This document shows, in pieces, positions 61,901 through 64,000 of a DNA stretch of 64,000 nucleotides (position 1 is its first letter; the number at the start of each line of letters is the position of its first letter). The translations under genes and the position numbers were made by a program. The stretch is from assembly GCF_949628215.1 (NCBI RefSeq), contig NC_134276.1:103659256-103723255 (forward strand), read 5' to 3'. This stretch comes from Phalacrocorax aristotelis. Its lineage: Eukaryota > Chordata > Aves > Suliformes > Phalacrocoracidae. The notes under the pieces were generated by a model. The model was not told the origin of the DNA. It searched no databases and saw only the letters and a list, made by a program, of their open reading frames with translations.

Positions 61901-63242
61901 TGACCAGATCACATCTCTAGCATTGTAGCCAGATACGCTCTCACTGGTGTTTGTAAGAGGAGAAATGTTTCAAAGCTAAGGAAGGGAGGTGAGGTGTCTT
62001 TAATTAGAAGCCTGGGAAGCGTAACCAATTAGGAAGGTGTTTCGTCAGCAGCAGTTGACGAAGCAAGGCACCGAGCTGGAGGTAGGGAGAGCTCTGACCT
62101 GCAAAATGGCAATGGCTAATTCACAAAAGGGAGCCTTTAGGATGAGCAAAGAGTTACTACCATTGCAACATGAATTACCTCTAGCACAACACAAACCTCT
62201 CTTTAAAGACGATGCTCTCTTTACAGCATGTAAACCAGCAGAGGAAGCTTTGCAGGCTGCTCTCTCCCCCTCCTCCCCCATCAATTTTGGTGTTAGTCAT
62301 TTCATGACATAATTTCAGAATGTTTTTGAAAGAATGAAAATGCGCTTTTTTCCCCTCCTGCAGCCTCTGATTTTACTTGGTGTGTCTGTGTTTTTTTCAG
62401 GCACTCAAGGAGTTGCACCGCCCCCACCAGCCCCCGTTGTTGGCTTGCAGACTCCATCCACTGGCCTCTTAGGTGCCCGGCCCGGTTTGATACCACTCCA
62501 GCGACCGCCAGGAATGCCACCGCCGCCTCTGCAGCGGTTTCCTCTGATGCCCCCGCGACACATGCCTCCCCACATGATGCACAGGGGTCCCCCGCCGGGG
62601 CCGGGGGGCTTTGGGATGCCTCCCCCCCACGGAATGAAAACCCCCTTCCCGCCACCAGGTCACTTTGTGAGACCTGGGGGGATGCCGGGAAGCGGGGGCC
62701 CAGGCGGACCTGAGGACAACAGAGACGGGAGGCAGTTTAGGAACGACAGGCAGACATTCACGCCTAACAGAGACCAGGAGAGGTTTGGAAGGAGGTCTTT
62801 TGGAAATCGGGTAGAAAATGATCGTGAGCGCTATGGTAACCGCAACGATGACAGAGATCACGAGCGACTCGGTAATCGTGACAGGCGAGACTGGGGACGA
62901 AGAAGCCCCGAGCGCGACAGACACAGAGACTTGGAGGACAGAAACAGGCGGTCCAGCGGCCATCGAGACAGAGAGAGAGATTCACGAGACAGGGAGTCTC
63001 GCAGAGACAAGGAAGAAAATCGAGGGAAGGAGAAACCGGAGCTGACAGACAGGGCCGATGGCGACAAAAACCACGAGTCTCACAGCGGCAAAATGGAAGA
63101 TGCAGACATTGTTTCTGAACTTGCTGCGGGAGAGTCTGAACCTGCGGGTGTAAAACCTGTTGAAGAGTTACCATCCGAGGCTACCTCATCTGTGGAACAA
63201 GCGGAAAAGGATATGGGCTCAGTGGCGGAGGCTCCGCGCTAG
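16939..63242 (+). CDS. SCAF4: SCAF4, SR-related CTD-associated factor 4 (whole 20-exon gene span)
   Basis: Joining 20 exons gives 1076 codons plus TAG. Residues 1-139 form a CTD-interaction domain, which binds the phosphorylated C-terminal repeats of RNA polymerase II. Residues about 140-400 are a Gln/Pro/Ala linker and about 402-460 an RS domain. Residues 477-553 are an RRM (RNP2 LWVGQL at 482-487, RNP1 RGCAYIVM at 515-522), and 549-603 a conserved extension. Residues about 630-900 are Pro-rich and 904-1015 Arg/Asp/Glu-rich. From family knowledge, SCAF4 is nuclear and acts with its paralogue SCAF8 to prevent use of early poly(A) sites; SCAF4 also promotes proper termination. SCAF8 is excluded because the CID reads LFSLMEMKPPISRAKMILIT and ITATFQYLYLCPSEDK, which match SCAF4. 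The start is fixed by MEAVNAFNQE and a strong Kozak context (A at -3, G at +4). The protein is about 70 residues shorter than remembered human SCAF4 because two low-complexity tracts are missing. I am very sure of the identity. Confidence 0.97.
20489..20519. repeat. Adjacent A17 and C10 homopolymer runs
   Basis: Seventeen A are followed by GGGA and ten C, then an A/C-rich tail (CCAAACCAAACAACAAAAGC) of a type common in bird genomes. It may be the tail of an old retroposed insertion, but no element body was recognised beside it. Confidence 0.6.
25099..25175. repeat. Compound CATA/CA/TG/TA microsatellite
   Basis: (CATA)n is followed by CACACGTACACATATATGTG and a TA run. A perfect 14-bp palindrome, ACACATATATGTGT, sits at 25124-25137. 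Alternating purine-pyrimidine of this type can adopt Z-form or cruciform structure and is normally length-variable between individuals. Confidence 0.75.
27202..27218. repeat. (GCAT)n tetranucleotide repeat
   Basis: About four GCAT units form a self-complementary stretch within intron 1. It is a short simple repeat with no other apparent role. Confidence 0.6.
28661..28744 (+). CDS. SCAF4: SCAF4 exon 2 (residues 11-38, CID helices 1-2)
   Basis: The exon encodes 28 codons in phase 0-0: LFSLMEMKPPISRAKMILIT, then KAAIKAIK. The acceptor is ctctctttag and the donor AAG|gtaaag. It covers the first helices of the CID. The basic run K-AAIK-AIK matches the SCAF4/SCAF8 family. The exon is symmetric, so skipping it would keep frame but destroy the CID fold. 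Confidence 0.96.
28745..29343. other. SCAF4 intron 2
   Basis: A short AT-rich intron of 599 bp. It contains a T-rich run near 28924-28942 and no other recognisable element. Confidence 0.9.
29344..29388 (+). CDS. SCAF4: SCAF4 exon 3 (residues 39-53)
   Basis: The exon encodes 15 codons, LYKHVVQIVEKFIKK, phase 0-0, with acceptor tattttccag and donor AAG|gtaaaa. It encodes the third helix of the CID. At 45 nt it is the second shortest coding segment of the gene, and it is symmetric. Confidence 0.95.
29389..30278. other. SCAF4 intron 3
   Basis: An 890-bp AT-rich intron. The small open frame near 29969-30172 has no recognisable domain or splice support. Nothing else was seen. Confidence 0.9.
30279..30440 (+). 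CDS. SCAF4: SCAF4 exon 4 (residues 54-107, CID core)
   Basis: The exon encodes 54 codons from CKPEYKVPGLYVIDSIVRQS through the CPSEDK end, phase 0-0. The motif YVIDSIVRQSRHQF (64-77) is the helix that forms the CTD-peptide pocket in CID proteins; Y64 and D67 are the expected contact residues by analogy with Pcf11 and SCAF8. GTDKDVFGPRFSKN and the LYLCPSEDK ending are SCAF4-type rather than SCAF8-type. The acceptor is gttttcag and the donor AAG|gtacaa. Confidence 0.97.
30441..32693. other. SCAF4 intron 4
   Basis: A 2253-bp AT-rich intron. Several small open frames on both strands have no domain content or codon bias, and no repeat family or RNA gene was recognised. Confidence 0.9.
32694..32829 (+). 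CDS. SCAF4: SCAF4 exon 5 (residues 108-152, end of CID)
   Basis: The exon encodes SKIVRVLNLWQKNGVFKIEI followed by IQPLLDMAAG and an Ala/Thr-rich tail. It starts in phase 0 and ends in phase 1 (GAA G|gtatga). R112 in the RVLNLWQK helix corresponds to the Arg expected to contact CTD phosphate in this family. The CID ends near residue 139, so the exon boundary lies just past a complete domain. The donor gtatga departs from consensus at +4 and +6. See the candidate intronic poly(A) site just downstream. Confidence 0.97.
32830..35294. other. SCAF4 intron 5
   Basis: A 2465-bp intron. Apart from the candidate poly(A) signals near its start it holds a short (GA)n run near 34085-34095 and AT-rich sequence. 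No gene or repeat family was recognised. It ends at tctcag before exon 6. Confidence 0.9.
32894..32989 (+). terminator. Candidate intronic poly(A) signal cluster after exon 5
   Basis: Within 160 nt of the exon 5 donor lie ATTAAA (32894-32899) and two AATAAA hexamers (32932-32937 and 32984-32989), with a U/GU-rich ttgttgtc between the two AATAAA copies. Reading through the donor stays open for 34 codons and stops at TAA 32931-32933, overlapping the first AATAAA. The product would be about 186 residues, essentially the CID alone. AATAAA is frequent in AT-rich introns, so this is a hypothesis, not a demonstrated site. Confidence 0.35.
35295..35434 (+). CDS. SCAF4: SCAF4 exon 6 (residues 153-199)
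   Basis: Phase 1 to 0. It encodes GSPPPPAKVPSEPPQVTANS and then PSSDAFAAVAQLFQTTQGQQ. The AAVAQLFQTTQG segment is a conserved short helix in SCAF4 and SCAF8 linkers; the rest is Pro-rich and disordered. The acceptor is aactctcag and the donor CAG|gtaacc. Confidence 0.96.
35435..35987. other. SCAF4 intron 6
   Basis: A 553-bp AT-rich intron with a G10 run near 35487. Nothing else was recognised. Confidence 0.9.
35988..36164 (+). CDS. SCAF4: SCAF4 exon 7 (residues 200-258, Gln-rich linker)
   Basis: The exon encodes 59 codons in phase 0-0, starting LQQILQTFQQPQKPQSP and ending EQKTSFDK. NTVMAQVQAITAQLKTT is a conserved amphipathic stretch. The acceptor is tttttgtag and the donor AAA|gtaagt. The exon is symmetric. 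Confidence 0.96.
36165..36519. other. SCAF4 intron 7
   Basis: A 355-bp AT-rich intron with a T12 run near 36380. Nothing else was seen. Confidence 0.9.
36520..36620 (+). CDS. SCAF4: SCAF4 exon 8 (residues 259-291 plus split 292)
   Basis: Phase 0 to 2. It encodes KLLDRFDYDDEPEAVEDSKK and then EDSAPSPSVSQPT. KLLDRFDYDDEPE is a strongly conserved acidic motif of SCAF4 and SCAF8. The Ala/Pro-rich tract that follows in remembered mammalian SCAF4 is reduced here to about ten Ser/Pro residues. The donor is TTT|gtaagt. Confidence 0.95.
36621..38318. other. SCAF4 intron 8
   Basis: A 1698-bp AT-rich intron. Small open frames (for example near 37147-37329 and 37433-37654) lack domains. No additional coding exon carrying the mammalian-type Ala/Pro tract was found between exons 8 and 9. 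Confidence 0.88.
38319..38427 (+). CDS. SCAF4: SCAF4 exon 9 (residues 292-328)
   Basis: Phase 2 to 0. It encodes GFPGEGIQQPVFPQLANMDP followed by FQQRMMGMQQDPMRHQ. The acceptor is ctggttttag. The donor CAG|gtgact lacks the usual G at +5, making it the weakest-looking donor I noted in the gene. Confidence 0.95.
38428..38775. other. SCAF4 intron 9
   Basis: A 348-bp intron. It contains the candidate poly(A) site described separately and nothing else recognisable. Confidence 0.9.
38503..38530 (+). terminator. Candidate intronic poly(A) site after exon 9
   Basis: Read-through of the weak exon 9 donor adds 25 hydrophobic codons and ends at TAA 38503-38505, which overlaps AATAAA at 38504-38509. 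A GU-rich downstream stretch (gtggtgttcc, then attggtg) follows at once, the usual layout of a functional site. The product would be about 353 residues with the CID but no RS domain or RRM. It is unproven. Confidence 0.35.
38776..38943 (+). CDS. SCAF4: SCAF4 exon 10 (residues 329-384)
   Basis: The exon encodes 56 codons in phase 0-0, beginning VPLPPNGQMPGFGLLPTPQF and ending MQKPHQQ. It is Pro/Gln/Phe-rich and probably disordered. The acceptor is tcctccaaag and the donor CAG|gtgagg. Confidence 0.95.
38944..40395. other. SCAF4 intron 10
   Basis: A 1452-bp intron with no recognisable element. Open frames near 38990-39343 and 39712-39984 have no domain content. Confidence 0.9.
40396..40481 (+). 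CDS. SCAF4: SCAF4 exon 11 (residues 385-412 plus split 413)
   Basis: Phase 0 to 2. It encodes DMEVEQPPIQEGKRHVSDNR and then KSRSRSAS, the start of the RS domain. KRHVSDNRKSRSRS includes a likely nuclear localisation signal. The donor is TCAAG|gtatat. Confidence 0.95.
40482..41898. other. SCAF4 intron 11
   Basis: A 1417-bp AT-rich intron. Nothing beyond small unsupported open frames was seen. It ends tttaaactag, a short pyrimidine tract for an acceptor. Confidence 0.88.
41899..42089 (+). CDS. SCAF4: SCAF4 exon 12 (residues 413-476, RS domain)
   Basis: Phase 2 to 1. It encodes dense Arg-Ser and Arg-Glu repeats (SPKRRRSRSGSRSRRSRHRR, then SRSRSRDRRR and later RERERERERR), ending in KGLPQIKSETVS. 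RS domains mediate splicing-factor and condensate contacts and are phosphorylated by SR kinases. The other-frame ORF across this exon is a shadow. Confidence 0.96.
42090..43949. other. SCAF4 intron 12
   Basis: A 1860-bp AT-rich intron lying between the RS-domain and RRM exons. No cryptic exon with convincing splice sites and frame was found. Confidence 0.88.
43950..44050 (+). CDS. SCAF4: SCAF4 exon 13 (residues 477-510, RRM first half)
   Basis: Phase 1 to 0. It encodes VCSTTLWVGQLDKRTTQQDV and then GSLLEEFGPIESIN. LWVGQL (482-487) is the RNP2 strand and LLEEFGPIESIN the first helix plus the second strand. The acceptor is tttgattgtag and the donor AAT|gtaagt. Confidence 0.97.
44051..45086. 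other. SCAF4 intron 13
   Basis: A 1036-bp AT-rich intron with no recognisable element. Confidence 0.9.
45087..45200 (+). CDS. SCAF4: SCAF4 exon 14 (residues 511-548, RRM second half)
   Basis: The exon encodes 38 codons in phase 0-0, MIPPRGCAYIVMVHRQDAYR then ALQKLSRGNFKVNQKSIK. RGCAYIVM (515-522) is RNP1 with Tyr519 in an aromatic position; the remainder is the second helix and the final strand. The exon is symmetric, so skipping it would delete half of the RRM in frame. Confidence 0.97.
45201..45919. other. SCAF4 intron 14
   Basis: A 719-bp intron. Its acceptor follows ttttcccccccc with C8 directly before aaag, an unusual C-homopolymer pyrimidine tract. No other element was seen. Confidence 0.9.
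45920..46076 (+). CDS. SCAF4: SCAF4 exon 15 (residues 549-600 plus split 601)
   Basis: Phase 0 to 1. It encodes IAWALNKGIKPDYKQYWDVE, then LGVTYIPWDKVKPEDLESFC and an acidic end. It supplies the last RRM strand and the conserved block KQYWDVELGVTYIPWDKV shared by SCAF4, SCAF8 and yeast Nrd1-like proteins. The donor is CCAG|gtaaag. Confidence 0.97.
46077..47651. other. SCAF4 intron 15
   Basis: A 1575-bp intron. A GC-richer patch at about 46250-46460 is open on both strands but contains no recognisable domain. No repeat was identified. Confidence 0.88.
47652..47806 (+). CDS. SCAF4: SCAF4 exon 16 (residues 601-652)
   Basis: Phase 1 to 0. It encodes EWKGIPKKAENEVAQNGGAE and then a Pro/Val-rich run (PKALPVPIPVPMPAPITVPP). 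WKGIPKK is conserved in SCAF4. The acceptor is the T-rich tttttttaatag and the donor CAG|gtgaga. Confidence 0.96.
47807..50079. other. SCAF4 intron 16, part before the LTR-like element
   Basis: AT-rich intronic sequence. About 49650-49960 is GC-richer and may be an additional fragment of the neighbouring mobile element, but no matching second copy is present in the window. No gene was seen. Confidence 0.75.
50080..50420. repeat. Left copy of a long direct repeat, LTR-like
   Basis: This copy aligns along its length with 52470-52787 in the same orientation. For example, the 46 bases beginning gtcagcttctcac match at 41 positions. Both copies end ...ccta(g/a)tCA, consistent with LTR termini ending in CA. 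The left edge is approximate. The copies differ considerably, so the insertion is old. A clear primer-binding site or polypurine tract could not be assigned, so orientation is open. Confidence 0.6.
50421..52469. mobile_element. Degraded interior of an LTR-element-like insertion
   Basis: About 2 kb lies between two diverged direct repeats in intron 16 and is GC-richer than the intron on either side. Short open frames occur on the minus strand (50461-50643, 51250-51444, 51499-51687) and the plus strand (51032-51337). None shows a reverse transcriptase, integrase or protease motif. It is far shorter than an intact retroviral interior and carries many stops, so it is inactive. Family is not recognised; an endogenous-retrovirus or non-autonomous LTR relic fits best. 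Confidence 0.45.
52470..52787. repeat. Right copy of the LTR-like direct repeat
   Basis: Second copy of the repeat at 50080-50420, same orientation. Shared landmarks in order are gtattc(c/t)t(a/g)gat, gttagcct, ccagtgctc, ggctgttgttca, gtcagcttctcac, tccagtag and cttcaggcca. It ends at ctaatca (52787). Confidence 0.6.
52788..53809. other. SCAF4 intron 16, part after the LTR-like element
   Basis: AT-rich sequence with no recognisable feature up to the exon 17 acceptor ttttcttag. Confidence 0.85.
53810..53972 (+). CDS. SCAF4: SCAF4 exon 17 (residues 653-706 plus split 707)
   Basis: Phase 0 to 1. It encodes VPPHPSGPPVVGALQPPAFT, then APLGIPPPGFAPGVPPPPPP and PFLRPGFNPMHLPP. The Pro-rich sequence with a P6 run offers candidate WW, SH3 or EVH1-type contacts. 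The donor is CCAG|gtatat. Confidence 0.96.
53973..54103. other. SCAF4 intron 17
   Basis: A short 131-bp intron. Read-through meets an in-frame TAG within seven codons. Confidence 0.93.
54104..54184 (+). CDS. SCAF4: SCAF4 exon 18 (residues 707-733 plus split 734)
   Basis: The exon is 81 nt, phase 1-1, and encodes GFLPPGPPPPITPPVSVPHT and then PAVNIPN. It is Pro-rich and symmetric, so skipping it would be frame-neutral. The donor is AATT|gtaagt. Confidence 0.95.
54185..54283 (+). other. SCAF4 intron 18, 99 nt, in-frame and stop-free
   Basis: This intron is very short, a multiple of three, and has no stop in the reading frame carried over from exon 18. It has standard splice signals: donor gtaagt, a CTGAC branch-like motif at 54245-54249, T8, and acceptor tgtttctcag. 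Retention would replace the split Ser734 codon and add 33 residues net, including four cysteines and a basic patch. Confidence 0.9.
54284..54472 (+). CDS. SCAF4: SCAF4 exon 19 (residues 734-796 plus split 797)
   Basis: The exon is 189 nt, phase 1-1. It encodes TATGVNEDTTKDSSVGNPIP, then TVVSGSRGNAETTDSSKIYA and a Pro/Ala-rich end. NEDTTKD and GNPIPTVVSG match SCAF4. The donor is TTG|gtaagt. Confidence 0.95.
54473..62400. other. SCAF4 intron 19 (7.9 kb)
   Basis: The second largest intron, mostly AT-rich. Contents noted are a C15 run at 56625-56639, a GC-richer unrecognised stretch at about 56460-57330 and a GGGTGGGTGGGGGTGTGTGTG tract near 60591-60612. The last kilobase (about 61.8-62.4 kb) is moderately GC-rich leading into exon 20. 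Small open frames on both strands lack domains. No extra SCAF4 exon is needed, because exon 19 joins exon 20 in phase (LLG|TQGVAP) as in other vertebrates. Confidence 0.88.
56625..56639. repeat. C15 homopolymer
   Basis: Fifteen consecutive C lie within intron 19. The run is likely to vary in length and is prone to sequencing error; the opposite strand is a G15 run that could form a quadruplex. Confidence 0.8.
62401..63242 (+). CDS. SCAF4: SCAF4 exon 20 coding part (residues 797-1076)
   Basis: The acceptor is tttttttcag, phase 1. Residues 797-900 are Pro/Gly/Met/His-rich (RFPLMPPRHMPPHMMHRGPP and similar). Residues 904-1015 are built from RD, RE and NR dipeptides (FGRRSFGNRVENDRERYGNR and GHRDRERDSRDRESRRDKEE), and the tail is acidic, ending SVAEAPR. 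Such RD/RE regions are phase-separation and RNA-binding prone. The first half is much GC-richer than the other exons. The Gln/Pro tract that I recall after DGRQ in mammalian SCAF4 is missing (DGRQ|FRND, residue 908). The TAG stop is at 63240-63242. Confidence 0.97.
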
Positions 63243-63462
63243 AGACTGGAAGTTGTCGAAAGACGACAGTGACATTTGTTGGGAGTGTAGAGCTTTAGAG
63301 TTGTACAGTCTGCTGTATTATATTTGCTTCTGCTTATATCACCGCCCCTCAGTAGTTGGTGGGGAATTGTAAGCAATTTGATTGCTTCCCTTCTATTTAA
63401 AATAGCCACAACATAACATGAAATACTGAAGATATGATTAAAATATTACCCATTTTTGCTGT

Positions 63463-63493
63463 AACTTTTTTAAAGTTTTGACTTTAAAAAGTT
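63463..63493 (+). other. 3'UTR hairpin
   Basis: A 10-bp perfect stem, TTTTTAAAGT (63467-63476) with ACTTTAAAAA (63481-63490), closes a TTTG loop. Beyond a single bulged T (63466), AAC/GTT pairs continue. It is A/U-rich, so stability is modest. It lies between the ATTAAA and AATAAA signals. Confidence 0.5.
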
Positions 63494-63588
63494 TACAAAT
63501 CAGAAGTAGAAGTGCTTTCTATTTTTTTTTTTTTAATTTAAGAAAAGGTAACGGTGAAAGCTCCTCAAAACAATAGGGATGTGTTTTT

Positions 63589-63594
63589 AATAAA
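63589..63594 (+). terminator. SCAF4 poly(A) signal AATAAA
   Basis: A canonical hexamer about 350 nt after the stop codon, followed 20-40 nt later by a U/GU-containing stretch (tttaacgtgtgctattcttc). It is the only canonical hexamer I noted between the stop and the window end. A distal site beyond 64000 cannot be excluded. Confidence 0.8.
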
Positions 63595-63615
63595 CTCTAT
63601 TTTCGTAACAAACTT

Positions 63616-64000
63616 TAACGTGTGCTATTCTTCCTACACTGCACTGAAGTGGAAAAGGAGTGTTCAACATCTTAAAGTTTGAACTGTTAATGCTGTACTG
63701 GAGTCTAAATTAGACTGTTCTGTTTATATTTGTTAAAAGAAATACATCTGTTTGTGTAGCTATTCACAGAAGCAAATTTCTATTTGTAATAGTCATCTTG
63801 ATTTTTAGATTGCTGCATTTTAATGATTACTTGACCATACTAGGTAAGAGTTAGTGGTTTTAAAATGTTAATTGAAGAGTTAACTGTTTAGTGTTTGCAA
63901 TGCAATCAGTTCTCCCCCCCCCCACCTGGTTCTGTGGTAAATGTTGCCCTAATTAGCCTTTTTTTAAAAAAGTGGACGCCTTCAGACATACTTTGTCTGC
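63616..64000. other. Sequence downstream of SCAF4
   Basis: AT-rich, with a C10 run near 63915. It is either extended 3'UTR or intergenic. In other vertebrates SOD1 lies beyond SCAF4 and converges on it; no SOD1 coding sequence is visible here. Confidence 0.7.

Larger units (their letters stand above)
63243..63615 (+). other. SCAF4 3'UTR (proximal form)
   Basis: AT-rich sequence from the stop codon to about 20 nt past AATAAA at 63589-63594. It contains an ATTAAA variant at 63437-63442 and a predicted hairpin at 63463-63493. The cleavage point is an estimate. Confidence 0.8.

Noticed and set aside
62334-62400. ATG at 62334 opening directly into exon 20
   Set aside because: The 66 nt before 62400 are intronic; exon 19 joins exon 20 at the tttttttcag acceptor in phase, and SCAF4 family sequence resumes exactly at the junction.
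1-64000. CRISPR arrays, operons, prophage or other prokaryotic systems
   Set aside because: The window is clearly vertebrate nuclear DNA: a 20-exon GT-AG gene, a CpG island and microsatellites. No regular spacer-repeat array was seen.
63616-64000. Possible 3' end of convergent SOD1
   Set aside because: No coding similarity and no minus-strand poly(A) signal recognised; any such gene must lie beyond the window.

Overview
This is a vertebrate nuclear window dominated by one gene, SCAF4 (SR-related CTD-associated factor 4), on the + strand. All 20 coding exons can be placed, with every junction GT-AG and in phase, from the start codon at 16939 to the stop at 63240-63242. They total 3231 coding bases and encode 1076 residues. 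The protein carries an N-terminal RNA polymerase II CTD-interaction domain (CID), a Gln/Pro-rich linker, a short RS domain, one RRM, a conserved post-RRM block, a long Pro-rich region and an Arg/Asp/Glu-rich C-terminus. An avian genome is the best guess. The reasons are the protein's divergence from remembered mammalian SCAF4, the compact 46-kb gene, few interspersed repeats, and A/C-rich runs of the AAACCAAAC type. The species cannot be named.

Layout: 1-15.9 kb is intergenic DNA upstream of SCAF4 with no supportable gene. It holds an old repeat-like patch (about 780-1030), A/C-rich low-complexity strings (8.9-10.3 kb) and a cluster of homeodomain, SOX, TCF and AP-1-like motifs near 13.27-13.43 kb that could be a conserved enhancer. 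About 16.06-17.48 kb is a CpG-island promoter with GC box, E-box, YY1-like and ETS-like sites around exon 1. Intron 1 is 11.7 kb. Exons 2-5 (28.66-32.83 kb) encode the CID, exons 6-12 the linker and RS domain, exons 13-15 the RRM and its extension, exons 16-19 the Pro-rich region, and exon 20 the long C-terminus and 3'UTR with AATAAA at 63589. Intron 16 contains a degraded LTR-element-like insertion (50.08-52.79 kb), and intron 19 is 7.9 kb with no recognised gene.

No prokaryote-style accessory system is present. The observations most worth testing concern SCAF4 processing. Reading through the exon 5 donor gives a CID-only frame whose stop overlaps an AATAAA (32931-32937), with a second AATAAA 52 nt further on. 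Reading through the weak exon 9 donor likewise gives a frame whose stop overlaps an AATAAA followed by a GU-rich stretch. SCAF4 itself suppresses premature polyadenylation, so such sites would be plausible self-regulatory switches. Intron 18 is only 99 nt, is free of in-frame stops and keeps frame, so retention would add exactly 33 residues. Two low-complexity tracts that I recall from mammalian SCAF4 are absent here.
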